A stretch of 37,749 nt of DNA, taken from Geminisphaera colitermitum TAV2. GTDB taxonomy: Bacteria > Verrucomicrobiota > Verrucomicrobiia > Opitutales > Opitutaceae. Positions 26,564 to 34,722 of this stretch are shown piece by piece. The first letter of the stretch is position 1, and every line of letters begins with the position of its first letter. The stretch is from positions 1-37,749 of the forward strand of contig NZ_ABEA03000086.1 in assembly GCF_000171235.2 (NCBI RefSeq), read 5' to 3'. Position numbers and translations under genes: made by a program. Under the pieces are notes generated by a model. The model was not told the origin of the DNA, made no database searches, and saw only the letters and a list, made by a program, of their open reading frames with translations.

Positions 26564-28657
26564 TCACACCAGTTCGCACGCGCCGCCGGCGCAGGCGATG
26601 ACGGCCTTCAACTCGGTGACGTCCTCCGATTCTATCAGCGTCGTGTAGTCCACCGGCTCGTGCACGAGCGCGTTCCAGCGCTCCACATCCTCGGGCGTCA
26701 CGGATTCGCGCGGAGCCTGCGCGTAGAGCTTGTCTCCGCTTTCCTGCAAAAGCGCGATGCCGGTGAAATCATGCCGGTTTTCCCAAATAAAATCAGCCAC
26801 CGCCTGCCAGTCGTGCGGAGCCACGGTCACGGTGCATGACACGTTGTGATGCAGCCCGGGAGAAAACTTTTCGTGGCGGCGTCCGGCCTGCACCCAGGCC
26901 TTTTGCACAAGGTGGATGTATTCGAGGTGGTTGAGCGCGGACACGTCCTCGCGGTAAACGCCAAATGCCGGCCCCTCGACGGGGAACGTGATGACTTCGG
27001 TGCGCCCGTTGGGATCGTAAATGCTGGGCTCCACCATGTGCGGGTTGAACTTCTTGAAGTGACGGAAAACAGGATCGTGCACGTTGGCCTGCACACGACG
27101 GAAATAACGTTGCGAGTGGTGCGGGTGCAGTCCGCTCGACGTGCCGAGCAGGAGACTCGCCGTGCCTTCGGGTTTCACGCACGTGGTGCGCGCGGCGGGA
27201 CGGATGCCAATGGCGCGGGCAACAATGGCGTTCATCGCCTTGACGGTGGCGGCTCCGCGTGCGAGCACCTCGCGATCGAGAAGAATCTCGGGACGGTCAA
27301 GTATCCCGCAAATGGATACGCCGAGCAGCGCCTCGCGTTCGGTGATGAGGCGCGACACGGGCGACAGATAGCGGATGTCGCTGTAACCGGCTTGAAGCGT
27401 GCCGATGAGCGCGGCGTGGGCGCAGAGCTGGTAAAAACGTTCGGGGCTGTCCACGGCGGCGGAGGAGATCGTGGTCAGGTTGCAGAACTGCACGCCGGTC
27501 AGCGTCTGGCCTTCGATGAGCTGGCCTTGGTAGCCGTAAGAGCGGAGGCGCGAGATGGCGTCGGCGTCCACGGTGACACTGGGATGCAGGCCGATCTCGA
27601 CGCAGGGGTTGGCGCCGTATTCCTCGTTTTCGACAAAATAAAAACCGGGTTCGCCAAATTGTTTCTGCGCTTCGAAGAGTCTGTCGAATTCTTCGCGCGT
27701 GGCGCGCGAGCGGACGATGACAGCGGAGTTGTTGGAGGCGGTGCGCTGAGGGTTTTCCTCAAACCAGTCGCCCGTCTTGGCGTTGATCATGTCCTCGTCG
27801 TCCGCGGAGAAAAGGCAGATGGTGGCGGAGCGGCGCACGCCTCCGGAGAGCACGGCTTTGGCGGCCCACATGAGGATGTCGTAGGCTTCGATGGTCTTGA
27901 GTTTGCGTCCTTCGGCGGCGTGCAGGATGCGCTTGATATGCACGAGGCTGCGGTAGAGCGGTTCGGGGCCGGGAGCCTTGCCGCCGGAGGTGCGCAGGGG
28001 GGCGCCGGCGGGGCGGATGAGCGAGTAGTCAAACTCCACGAGGCGGCCTTCGACGGCGGCGAGCATGAGTTCGTGGATGGCGTCGCCCCAGCCTTCGATG
28101 GTGTCCTCGATGACGTGGATTTTGCTCGGCGCATCGAAGCGGATCGCGGCCAGCGCGGGGAGTTTTTCCACGTGGTGTTTTTGCACCGAGAAACCGACGC
28201 CGCAGCCGCAGAGCAGCAGGTAGAATGCCTCACGAAACACCTCCAGGCGGTCCACGTAGGTGAAGGCGCAGTTATAGACGCGGGCGTGCTTGGAGAGGAT
28301 GGCCTCGCCGCCAAACTGGAGGGAGCGCATGGAGGGCAGCGTTTCGCGGCGTTCGACGGCGGCGAAGGCGGCGGTGGTGGCGGAGTGGAGGGTGTCGAGC
28401 GAGCCGATGCGGGCGAGGTCGTCGGAGGTGATTTCCCCGGCGGAGAGGGCTTCGAGGGCGGCGTCCTTGAGGGATTTGTCCGTGTAGTGTCCGAGGTGCA
28501 TGTCGCGCACGCGTTGCACGGCTTCGGCCCAGGTTTCGCGGCGGGCTTTCTCGGGCGAGTAGCGCGCGTAGCGCGAGATGGCGATGTAGTCTTGGAGGCC
28601 GTTGACCGGATGGGAAACGAGATGGGGATGGACGGGCGGAAGGGCGGACGAGATCAT
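26564..28657 (-). CDS. nrdJ: adenosylcobalamin-dependent (class II) ribonucleotide reductase
   Basis: A 697-residue protein reducing ribonucleotides to deoxyribonucleotides with a B12-derived radical. The architecture is that of the monomeric RTPR type. ARVYNCAFTYVD carries the first redox cysteine; CGCGVGFSVQKHHVEKLP and SGGVRRSATICLFS line the substrate site; NPCVEIGLHP is the active-site N-x-C-x-E loop; CNLTTI carries the partner cysteine; TCVKPEGTASLLLGTSSG is a conserved loop; and ACAGGACELV holds the C-terminal cysteine pair that relays electrons. Length and motifs are complete. It has no operon partners. The upstream leader has TTGACG (28766-28771 on the minus strand) as a possible -35 box; no cobalamin riboswitch or clear NrdR box pair was recognised. 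The enzyme works with or without oxygen, fitting a gut or sediment lifestyle. Confidence 0.93.
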   Translation of the reverse strand: MISSALPPVHPHLVSHPVNGLQDYIAISRYARYSPEKARRETWAEAVQRVRDMHLGHYTDKSLKDAALEALSAGEITSDDLARIGSLDTLHSATTAAFAAVERRETLPSMRSLQFGGEAILSKHARVYNCAFTYVDRLEVFREAFYLLLCGCGVGFSVQKHHVEKLPALAAIRFDAPSKIHVIEDTIEGWGDAIHELMLAAVEGRLVEFDYSLIRPAGAPLRTSGGKAPGPEPLYRSLVHIKRILHAAEGRKLKTIEAYDILMWAAKAVLSGGVRRSATICLFSADDEDMINAKTGDWFEENPQRTASNNSAVIVRSRATREEFDRLFEAQKQFGEPGFYFVENEEYGANPCVEIGLHPSVTVDADAISRLRSYGYQGQLIEGQTLTGVQFCNLTTISSAAVDSPERFYQLCAHAALIGTLQAGYSDIRYLSPVSRLITEREALLGVSICGILDRPEILLDREVLARGAATVKAMNAIVARAIGIRPAARTTCVKPEGTASLLLGTSSGLHPHHSQRYFRRVQANVHDPVFRHFKKFNPHMVEPSIYDPNGRTEVITFPVEGPAFGVYREDVSALNHLEYIHLVQKAWVQAGRRHEKFSPGLHHNVSCTVTVAPHDWQAVADFIWENRHDFTGIALLQESGDKLYAQAPRESVTPEDVERWNALVHEPVDYTTLIESEDVTELKAVIACAGGACELV

Positions 28658-29192
28658 GGAAATTCTGCTAAATGAAGATGGTTTGCATAGACTTGTACAT
28701 TATTGCCACCGGGGCGGTGCAATGGCGCAAAAACCCCAATCTGTAGTGTATCCCGGTTTCGTCAACCCCTAGGGATTGGGGGTGGTAACTATTAACGCAG
28801 CTTTACTCCTGTCCTACCAAGCCTGCTTTTTTAGGGCTCTTGCGGACAAAATTCGCGCAAGTCAGGCAATGGTATTCCGTGGAGTCAGGGCTCAGAATAG
28901 AACTCCGGGCAGACACCAATCCATCTCTATCCCAATTTATGACGTACAGAGCCAACCATAGCAACGGGTATGCCAAGATTGGCAAATGCGCATTGAACAG
29001 CTTCTCGGTTACAACCCCTTCTACTTGAAAAATTCGAAGTCAAAACTCACCTACGTCTGGCTGAACATCCCAATGACTTGCCCACCTCGTGCCACTTGTT
29101 CCGGGTCAACCCGATTACTGCCATCGCAGCCTCTTTCATCTGCGGTAACTCGTCGAAACTACGGTAGGGATGCGACTGCCCAAGCTATGTAA
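28658..29192. other. spacer with no recognised gene
   Basis: The 535 bases between nrdJ and the RHS fragment contain only short frames (60-68 residues) with no family signature on either strand. Composition is less GC-rich than the neighbours. ACCCCTAGGGATTGGGGGT at 28767 is a small inverted structure in the nrdJ leader. The region could be decayed RHS or other accessory DNA; I see nothing firmer. Confidence 0.6.
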
Positions 29193-30119
29193 ATGAATCA
29201 GCCAACGCATCCACATCATCAAGCATCAGGCAAGAGCAATCCCCGTTTCCTGCCACTGTTGTTATTATGGCTGTTGTTCCCCATTCTGCTTTCCGCCACG
29301 CCCGACGGCACCATCACGACGACGGATTACAACGCCAACGGCAAACCGTCCAAAACGACCGATACCGCCGGGCGTGTCACGGAAACCGAATACGACGCAA
29401 GTGGTAACGTCACCCAGGTCACCTACCGCCCCGCGCCCGGTAGCAGCGAACTCGCCACCGACCCCGAAGGCAAAACCACCCGTTACATTTACGACGAAGC
29501 CGGACGCCTGGAGGCCGTCATCGACCCCGCCCAACAAGCCACCACCTACGCCTACGACGAACTGGGCCGCCAGATCGCCCTGATCGCCACCTTTGCCTAC
29601 GATGCGGACGGGCGTCGCACCGGCCAGATCCTGCAAAACGCCACAAACATCACCCAATGGCGGGAAACGTATTCCTACGACGGATACGGACGCCTCGCCC
29701 AGAAACGCACTCCCGCAGGTGATCTCAACTACCTCTACGACGCAGCAGGCAACCTCACCCTCCTGGCCACCAGTCGCGACGGTGTAGTCGGAACTCAACT
29801 ACACTACACCTGCGACAACCTCTATCGTCTCACCCAAGAAGACATCGTTTCGACCGGCACCGTCACTTACACGCACGACAAAGTTGGCAACCGCCTGAGT
29901 CGCTTGGTAAGTGGCCTTGAAAGTGGCGCGGGCGTCCCGCCCGCAATCCGTTCCGAAGCGGGCGGGACGCCAGCGCCACGCGTAGGGGCTTCGCTTGCGA
30001 AGCCCGCGTATGCAGGACGTGGCCTCAAATGGCGGGCGCGGGCGTCGCAAGCGACGCCCCTACAGCGGGCGGGACGCCCGCGCCACGTCTTGGGTCAGGC
30101 TTTGGCGACTTTGGCGTAG
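29193..30119 (+). CDS. truncated RHS/YD-repeat protein
   Basis: The 308-residue frame has a hydrophobic signal-like start (FLPLLLLWLLFPILLSATPD), then YD repeats: TEYDASGNVTQVTYRP, TRYIYDEAGRLEAVIDPA, YAYDELGRQI, FAYDADGRRTGQIL and YLYDAAGNLTLLAT. RHS proteins are normally above 1,000 residues with a core shell and a toxic tip. Here homology ends near residue 240 (DKVGNRLSRLV). The last 68 residues are translation of palindromic repeats (GAGVPPAIRSEAGGTPAPR) and of the antisense 3-prime end of the dehydrogenase gene. There is no toxin domain and no immunity partner. It is probably a decayed remnant, possibly still translated. Confidence 0.6.
   Translation: MNQPTHPHHQASGKSNPRFLPLLLLWLLFPILLSATPDGTITTTDYNANGKPSKTTDTAGRVTETEYDASGNVTQVTYRPAPGSSELATDPEGKTTRYIYDEAGRLEAVIDPAQQATTYAYDELGRQIALIATFAYDADGRRTGQILQNATNITQWRETYSYDGYGRLAQKRTPAGDLNYLYDAAGNLTLLATSRDGVVGTQLHYTCDNLYRLTQEDIVSTGTVTYTHDKVGNRLSRLVSGLESGAGVPPAIRSEAGGTPAPRVGASLAKPAYAGRGLKWRARASQATPLQRAGRPRHVLGQALATLA
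29933..30086. repeat. composite of three palindromic repeats at the end of the BMC operon
   Basis: 29933-29979 (GTGGCGCGGGCGTCCCGCCC and inverse), 29983-30005 (GGGGCTTCGCTTGCGAAGCCC) and 30031-30086 (GGGCGTCGCAAGCGACGCCC plus GCGGGCGGGACGCCCGCGCC) follow one another. The last ends 8 bases from the dehydrogenase stop codon. Related units are at 10858-10917. They probably end transcripts of the operon and have truncated the RHS frame. Confidence 0.75.
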
Positions 30120-31024
30120 GTCTCTTGCAGGGCGCGGGCGCTGGACTGGAGTCCTTGCAGTTCCTTGGGCCAGAGTTCGACTTCAAGGTGGGCGAGGGCG
30201 CCCTTGCGTCCAACGAGCGTCGGAACACTGATGGAAACGTTGCGCAGGCCGTAAGCGCCTTGCTGAATCGTCGAAACAGGAAGCACCGCATGTTTGTCCA
30301 AGGCGATGGCGTGGACGACTTCGGCGATAGTCAGGCCAACCGCCCAACCGGCTCCACCTTTGCGGCGAATGACTTCGGCTCCGCTGGTCTTGGTGCGTTC
30401 GAAAATCTGATTTTGGAAGGCGCTGGTGCAGCCGGGGACTTTGGCGAGCGGGAGGCCGGCATAGGCGGCGCTCGACCAGACTGGGATCATGGTGTCGCCG
30501 TGTTCACCGAAGATCAGGGCGGTGACTTGCGCGGGATTGAGTTTGAGTTCGGCGGCAATCAGGGAACGGAAGCGGGAGGTGTCCAGCATGGTGCCGAGGC
30601 CGATGACTTGCTGCCAGGGGAGTCCGAGTTTGGCGGCGGCAAGTTGCGTGAGGATGTCAACGGGGTTGGATACGACAAAGATGAGCGCATCCTTGCGGTA
30701 GCCGGCCTGCTGGATGCTGGCCAGGATTTGCAGGAAGAGGGCGACGTTGCGGTTGATGAGGTCGAGGCGGGATTCGTCGGGTTTGCGGCGGAGTCCGGCG
30801 GTGATGATAAAGATGTCGCTGTCGGCGGCGCGGGCGTAGTCGCCGGCGTAGATGCGCTGGCCGCCAACAGTCGCGGTGCCGTGGAGGAGGTCGAGCGCCT
30901 CGCCGGCGGCAAGGTCGGCGTTGGCGTCAAGTATCTGAATCTCGGATACGATGCCCGCGCATTGAAGGGCAAAGGCTGCATTGGAACCGACGCGGCCGCC
31001 GCCGCCGATGATTGTGGCTTTCAT
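30095..31024 (-). CDS. LDH/MDH-family NAD-dependent 2-hydroxyacid dehydrogenase of the BMC operon
   Basis: A 309-residue Rossmann dehydrogenase: TIIGGGGRVGSNAAFAL binds NAD, VVSNPVDILT and LGTMLDTSRFR are family motifs, and GEHGDTMIP holds the catalytic His175. The position that separates lactate (Gln) from malate (Arg) dehydrogenases is Arg80 in GLRRKPDESR, so malate-type selectivity would be predicted by the usual rule. However, the setting (a lactaldehyde-processing compartment) suggests lactate or a related acid. It is the last gene of the BMC operon, 223 bases after the aldolase. No targeting extension is visible at either end, so it may act in the cytosol or enter by other means. Confidence 0.85.
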   Translation of the reverse strand: MKATIIGGGGRVGSNAAFALQCAGIVSEIQILDANADLAAGEALDLLHGTATVGGQRIYAGDYARAADSDIFIITAGLRRKPDESRLDLINRNVALFLQILASIQQAGYRKDALIFVVSNPVDILTQLAAAKLGLPWQQVIGLGTMLDTSRFRSLIAAELKLNPAQVTALIFGEHGDTMIPVWSSAAYAGLPLAKVPGCTSAFQNQIFERTKTSGAEVIRRKGGAGWAVGLTIAEVVHAIALDKHAVLPVSTIQQGAYGLRNVSISVPTLVGRKGALAHLEVELWPKELQGLQSSARALQETYAKVAKA

Positions 31025-31058
31025 GTTTGGATGAGTGTAGTTGGCAGTTTGAATTTTG

Positions 31059-31240
31059 ATTACACAGAGGACACGGAGGAGGCACAGAGGTCAGGGAGGT
31101 CCGTCCGGCTGGATGAGGGGCTTGTTAGCGAATGATTTATTTTTAGTTTTAGAATTCAGGTATCCCACCCGGAAGGGAAAACCATCGAAGTCGTTATGGC
31201 CTCCCTAAACTCTGCGCCTTCTCTGTGCGCTCTGTGTAAT
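31059..31240. repeat. palindromic repeat between the dehydrogenase and aldolase genes
   Basis: ATTACACAGAGGACACGGAG and onward (31059-31089) pairs with an inverse arm at 31210-31240 (ending GCGCTCTGTGTAAT). The interior starts with GGAGGTCCGTCCG and ends with GTCGTTATGGCCTCCC. The same arms and interior recur at 35063-35246 in the same operon. The RNA of this spacer would fold as a stem of about 30 bases with a 120-base loop. Confidence 0.85.
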
Positions 31241-31247
31241 TCTCTGT

Positions 31248-32327
31248 TCAGAGTTTTTTGAGGATTTGTTCGGTGATTTGTTTCACGAGTGCCTCGATGT
31301 TGGGGTCAGGCTGAGCCTCGGAGGGGGGGGGGGGGGCATCGGGATAGCAGACGACGCCGGGACGGAAATCGCTGTTGTCGCAGAGTTCGCACTCCTTGAG
31401 GTTTTCGCGGTTGTCGGGCATGCCAAGTGCCTTGCGGATTTTGATGAATTCGCGGGCTTTGTTGCCGCCCACGCCTTCGCCGATCTCGCCGCCGAGTTGC
31501 GAGGCGACCCAGATGGTTTTGCAGTAGGCGTCGGCGTTTTCCATTTTCCAATACGCGTCCTCAACGTCCTTGCCCCAGGTGATGACGCCGTGGTTGAGCA
31601 GGAGAACGCATTGGTTGTCCTTGCCGACTTCGCCAACGGTGTTGGCCATTTCGGGAGAGCCGGGGGTCTCGTAGCGGGCGAGAGCGATCTTGCCGAGGAA
31701 GATGTCGGCTTCGGGAATGAGGCAGGTAGGGGGTTGCACGCGGGCGACGGCAAAGGCGGTGGCGTGGGGGGGGTGGGCGTGACAGCAGGATTTGCAGAGG
31801 GGCTGGCGCTTCATGATCGCAAGGTGCGTCATGGCTTCGCTGGTGCGTTTGCGGACACCGGCGAGTTGGTTGCCGTCCATGTCGATGAGTGCGATGTCCT
31901 CGGGCTTCATGAAGCCTTTGGAGATGAGCGTGGGGGTGCAAAGGACGAGGTTGTCGCCAACGCGGACGGTGATGTTGCCGCCGTTGCCGTCGGTGTAGTC
32001 TTTTTCCCACATGCGGCGGCCCATGTCCACGATGCGGCGCTTGATGGTCTCGATGGCGGGAGAAACGAAGAAGGCGGCGATTTCAGCGGGGGTTTTCGGG
32101 TCGGAGCCGGGCGTCCATTTGTATTCGTAGTCGGGGACAATGGGCGCAGGCGGCGTGGCGCTCGGGCGCGCGGTGGACTGCACGGCAGCGGAGGGGGGGG
32201 GGGGGAGGAGCGAGGCGCGGTCACGGAGCGTGTCGCGGGCGGCGGGTGTGAGGCGCGCATTGGCGGGGATGGGAGCCCCGGTTTTGAGGAGATCTTCGAT
32301 GTCGCGGGCAGTGAGCAGTTGGGACAT
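31248..32327 (-). CDS. class II aldolase (L-fuculose/rhamnulose-1-phosphate aldolase type) with encapsulation peptide
   Basis: A 359-residue cargo enzyme expected to split fuculose- or rhamnulose-1-phosphate into dihydroxyacetone phosphate and L-lactaldehyde. The N-terminal helix (SQLLTARDIEDLLKTG, residues 1-45) and a Pro-rich linker (PPPPSAAVQSTARPSATPPA) precede the aldolase/adducin domain. DGNGGNITVRVG binds phosphate, CHAHPPHATAFA gives zinc-binding histidines, and LLNHGVITWG follows. The C-terminus (residues 335-359, PNIEALVKQITEQILKKL) is an amphipathic helix after another Pro linker, as in BMC encapsulation peptides. Two poly-C runs (13 and 14 nt) encode the linker prolines. Extra cysteines (ECELCDNSDF) are unusual. 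It matches the signature enzyme of PVM-type BMC loci. Confidence 0.9.
   Translation of the reverse strand: MSQLLTARDIEDLLKTGAPIPANARLTPAARDTLRDRASLLPPPPSAAVQSTARPSATPPAPIVPDYEYKWTPGSDPKTPAEIAAFFVSPAIETIKRRIVDMGRRMWEKDYTDGNGGNITVRVGDNLVLCTPTLISKGFMKPEDIALIDMDGNQLAGVRKRTSEAMTHLAIMKRQPLCKSCCHAHPPHATAFAVARVQPPTCLIPEADIFLGKIALARYETPGSPEMANTVGEVGKDNQCVLLLNHGVITWGKDVEDAYWKMENADAYCKTIWVASQLGGEIGEGVGGNKAREFIKIRKALGMPDNRENLKECELCDNSDFRPGVVCYPDAPPPPSEAQPDPNIEALVKQITEQILKKL
31323..31336. repeat. poly-G tract (C14 in coding strand) in the aldolase gene
   Basis: Encodes PPPP in the linker before the C-terminal encapsulation helix (YPDAPPPPSEAQ). Slippage would remove or alter only the targeting helix and leave the catalytic domain intact. 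Confidence 0.85.
32193..32205. repeat. poly-G tract (C13 in coding strand) in the aldolase gene
   Basis: Encodes PPPP in the linker between the N-terminal helix and the catalytic domain (SLLPPPPSAAVQ). Slippage here would truncate the whole enzyme. Confidence 0.85.
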
Positions 32328-32353
32328 GGTTTTGTGAAATTAAGAATTAAAAA

Positions 32354-32668
32354 TTAAGAATTGGTTTTGGCGGGCGGGGTGTAGGTGATGGTGTCGATGA
32401 TGGCGGCGGCGTAGGCATCGACGGGGGTGGGTTTTTCAAAGGGGGCGGCGGCTTCGGCGCCTTCGGTAAAGCCGATGATCTGGCCTTCGGCGGCACCGAG
32501 GGATTCGTAAACGACAGTGCTGTTGCCTTTGGCCAGGGGGAGCATGGGGTGGCCGGGAGCGGCGAATTTTTCGCGGGTCAAGGGCTGCGCAATCACAAAG
32601 CGGCCACCGCGTAGCGAGGGATCGGATACGCTGAGGGTGACTTTGCCGATGACGTGAGCGAGGCGCAT
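32354..32668 (-). CDS. BMC-P shell vertex protein (EutN/CcmL family)
   Basis: A 104-residue protein. MRLAHVIGKVTLSVSDPSLR and GGRFVIAQPL begin the OB-like EutN/CcmL barrel; PLAKGNSTVVYESLGAAEGQ and AAIIDTITY close it. Five copies would form a pentamer capping a shell vertex. This is one of three BMC-P genes in the operon; it is a little longer than the others, with an extra loop (TEGAEAAAPFEKPTPVD). It lies between the aldolase (26 bases) and the next BMC-P gene. Confidence 0.9.
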   Translation of the reverse strand: MRLAHVIGKVTLSVSDPSLRGGRFVIAQPLTREKFAAPGHPMLPLAKGNSTVVYESLGAAEGQIIGFTEGAEAAAPFEKPTPVDAYAAAIIDTITYTPPAKTNS

Positions 32669-32675
32669 GATGAGA

Positions 32676-32781
32676 AGTTAGGAATTAGGAATTAGGAATT
32701 AGAAATTAGGAATTAGGAGTTAGAGAGTGGTGGCCCGGCAGGAGGGGGGGGGGGGAGGGAGTGTCTTTCTAATTTCTAATT
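32676..32781. repeat. AT-rich palindromic repeat with a G12 loop
   Basis: Tandem GGAATTA units (32676-32722) face an inverse arm CTTTCTAATTTCTAATTTTG (32764-32783). The loop contains the G12 run at 32744-32755. It fills the spacer between two BMC-P genes. Similar arms occur at 33064-33185, and single-sided fragments at 32336-32362 and 37455-37475. Confidence 0.75.
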
Positions 32782-32789
32782 TTGCCTTT

Positions 32790-33056
32790 CTATTTTTTCG
32801 GTTCGTCAACGATGGCGCAGACGAGGTTGCGGAGGGGGGAGTGTTGGTCGCCAACGAGGTCGCGGGTGGCGGAGCCGTCGGTGTGAAAGAGGATGTGTTG
32901 GTGGAGTCCGGCGTTGAGCGGATCGGTGGCGAGGACGGGGTCGCCGATGGGCTGCTTGTTCTCGTCAAGCGGCTGGCAGATTACCGTGCGGTGGCCGCGC
33001 ATGCTGGGATGCGCGGTGGTCGCTGTAATGGTGCCGTCGATACGAGCAAGTTGCAT
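32790..33056 (-). CDS. BMC-P shell vertex protein (EutN/CcmL family)
   Basis: An 88-residue protein beginning MQLARIDGTITATTAHPSMR with GHRTVICQPLDENKQPIGDP; HSPLRNLVCAIVDEPKK closes the barrel. This is the compact form of the family. It is predicted to be a pentameric vertex subunit. Both flanking spacers are occupied by AT-rich palindromes of the same family. Confidence 0.92.
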   Translation of the reverse strand: MQLARIDGTITATTAHPSMRGHRTVICQPLDENKQPIGDPVLATDPLNAGLHQHILFHTDGSATRDLVGDQHSPLRNLVCAIVDEPKK

Positions 33057-33063
33057 GGTGGCG

Positions 33064-33185
33064 AAATTAGGAATTAGGAATTAGGAATTAGAAATTAGGA
33101 GTTAGGAAGGGGCGGCATTGGGTGCCGTCGGGTGTGGAATTCGAGTTCATACGCATGGGTTCGTTTTCCTAATTTCTAATTTCTA
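33064..33185. repeat. AT-rich palindromic repeat between the aldehyde dehydrogenase and BMC-P genes
   Basis: AAATTAGGAATTAGGAATTA units (33064-33108) pair with TCCTAATTTCTAATTTCTAC (33167-33186), leaving a 60-base GC-rich loop. It occupies essentially the whole spacer and is closely related to 32676-32781. The contrast with the GC-rich genes is sharp. Confidence 0.78.
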
Positions 33186-33197
33186 CTTTCTCCTTTT

Positions 33198-34670
33198 TTA
33201 GTAGATGCGGAGGTTGTCCACCATGACGCAACGGCGGGTGCGGGTGAAGGTGCGCGGCGTGGCGATGCCTTCGCCGGTCGTTGTGGCGATGGAGTAGTTG
33301 AGATAGCCTTCGCCGCCGAGGCCAAGGCCAGCGGTGGAGGGGCCGTTCTTGACGAAAACAGTGGTGTCGAGGGCGCGGGCCATCTGCGTCATGTGCTCGA
33401 CATTGAGCGAGTGGATGATGGCGGAGTGGCGGTAACCGTGCTCGCTCTTGGCAGCGAGGGTGACGGCTTCGTCGAAGGTTTTGACGCGGACGATGGGGAT
33501 CATGGGCATCATTTGTTCTTCGACGACGAAGGGATGGTTCGCATCGGTCTCGGCGAAGAGGAGCGGGGTGTCGGCGGAAACGGTCGCGCCAGCGTGGCGG
33601 GCGAGGACGGCGGCATCGACACCGACGAGTTTGCGGTTGAGCACGGGGTGCGAGCAGCCGCCGGCGTCCTTGCCTGTGGTGAAGGCGGCGGCGGTGAGGG
33701 CGGTGAGCTGGGTGCTGTTGAGCTTGGCGGCACCGGCGGCGGCAAGCTCGGTCATGAAGCGGTCGGCGATGTGTTCGAGGACGAAGACCTGTTTTTCGCC
33801 GACGCAGAGGAGGTTGTTGTCGTAGGCCGCGCCGGAAAGGGTGTCGGCGGCGGCTTTGGCGAGGGAACCGGTGCCGTCAACTACGACGGGGGGGTTGCCG
33901 GGGCCGGCGCAGATGGCGCGTTTGCCGGACTTCATGGCGGCGTTGACCACGCCGGGGCCGCCAGTGACGCAGAGGAGGCGGATGTTTTGGTCTTTGCAGA
34001 GAGCGTCGAAGGTTTCGAGCGAGGGCTCGGCAATGATTGTAACGAGATGTTCGATACCGGTGGCGGCGTGAATGGCTTCGTTGATGGCGCGGACGGCGAT
34101 GGCGGCACAACGGGCTCCTCCGGGGTGCGGGTTGACGACGATGGAGTTGCCGGCGGCGACCATGGAAATGATGTTGCCGCAAATGGTGGGAACGGAGTGG
34201 GTGACGGGGGTGATGGCGCCGATGACGCCAAAGGGAGTGCACTCTTCAAGGGTGATGCCGTGGTCGCCGCTGAGGGCGTAGGGGCGGAGCCATTCGAGGC
34301 CGGGGACGAGTTTTACGATTTGGAGTTTTTCGACTTTGTGCGCGAGGCGTCCGATTTTTGTCTCCTCAAATTCGATACGGCCCCATTCGGCGGCGTTGCG
34401 GGTGGCGAGGTCTTTGACGATGTCGATGATCTTGGTGCGTCCGGCGAGTCCGGCTTGCTGGAGTTGGAGGAAGGCGCCTTGGGCGGCGGCGGCGGCGGCG
34501 GCAACGTCGGTGAACACACCGAAGCGTCCGGCGGGAGCGCGGGGGGTGACGATGGCCGGGGCGGTGGGAGCGGCTCCGTTGGAGGAGGGGGCGCCGTTGC
34601 GGCCGAGTCCGCGGAGGACTTCTTCAACTACGGTGCGGATGGCGGATTCGTCGAGAGTGAAGGCTGACAT
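33198..34670 (-). CDS. CoA-acylating aldehyde dehydrogenase (PduP-like) with N-terminal encapsulation peptide
   Basis: The ATG at 34670 gives 490 residues. The first 22 (SAFTLDESAIRTVVEEVLRG) form an amphipathic helix, followed by a Pro/Ala linker, as in encapsulated BMC dehydrogenases. The catalytic domain has VGAAITPVTHS-like nucleotide-binding sequence (FGVIGAITPVTHSVPTI), VTGGPGVVNAAMKSGKRA, NLLCVGEKQVFV with catalytic Cys289, and GLGGEGYLNYS. It would convert lactaldehyde to lactyl-CoA with NAD and CoA inside the shell. The upstream alternative start (34757) would bury the targeting helix and overlap the BMC-P gene, so it is rejected. It stands between BMC-P genes. Confidence 0.92.
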   Translation of the reverse strand: MSAFTLDESAIRTVVEEVLRGLGRNGAPSSNGAAPTAPAIVTPRAPAGRFGVFTDVAAAAAAAQGAFLQLQQAGLAGRTKIIDIVKDLATRNAAEWGRIEFEETKIGRLAHKVEKLQIVKLVPGLEWLRPYALSGDHGITLEECTPFGVIGAITPVTHSVPTICGNIISMVAAGNSIVVNPHPGGARCAAIAVRAINEAIHAATGIEHLVTIIAEPSLETFDALCKDQNIRLLCVTGGPGVVNAAMKSGKRAICAGPGNPPVVVDGTGSLAKAAADTLSGAAYDNNLLCVGEKQVFVLEHIADRFMTELAAAGAAKLNSTQLTALTAAAFTTGKDAGGCSHPVLNRKLVGVDAAVLARHAGATVSADTPLLFAETDANHPFVVEEQMMPMIPIVRVKTFDEAVTLAAKSEHGYRHSAIIHSLNVEHMTQMARALDTTVFVKNGPSTAGLGLGGEGYLNYSIATTTGEGIATPRTFTRTRRCVMVDNLRIY

Positions 34671-34722
34671 GAGTGGAAAGAGTGAAAAGTGAAATGGTTG
34701 AGGGGCGGAACGGGGGGCGGGT

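Noticed and set aside
26846-28675. 609-codon plus-strand frame opposite nrdJ
   Set aside because: Antisense shadow; nrdJ on the other strand has all catalytic motifs.
28658-28800. Cobalamin riboswitch upstream of nrdJ
   Set aside because: No B12-box-like sequence or expected helices were recognised in the leader, and nrdJ genes often lack one.
28803-28985. 60-codon minus-strand frame in the nrdJ to RHS spacer
   Set aside because: Hydrophobic start but no start-site context, family or codon pattern to support a gene.
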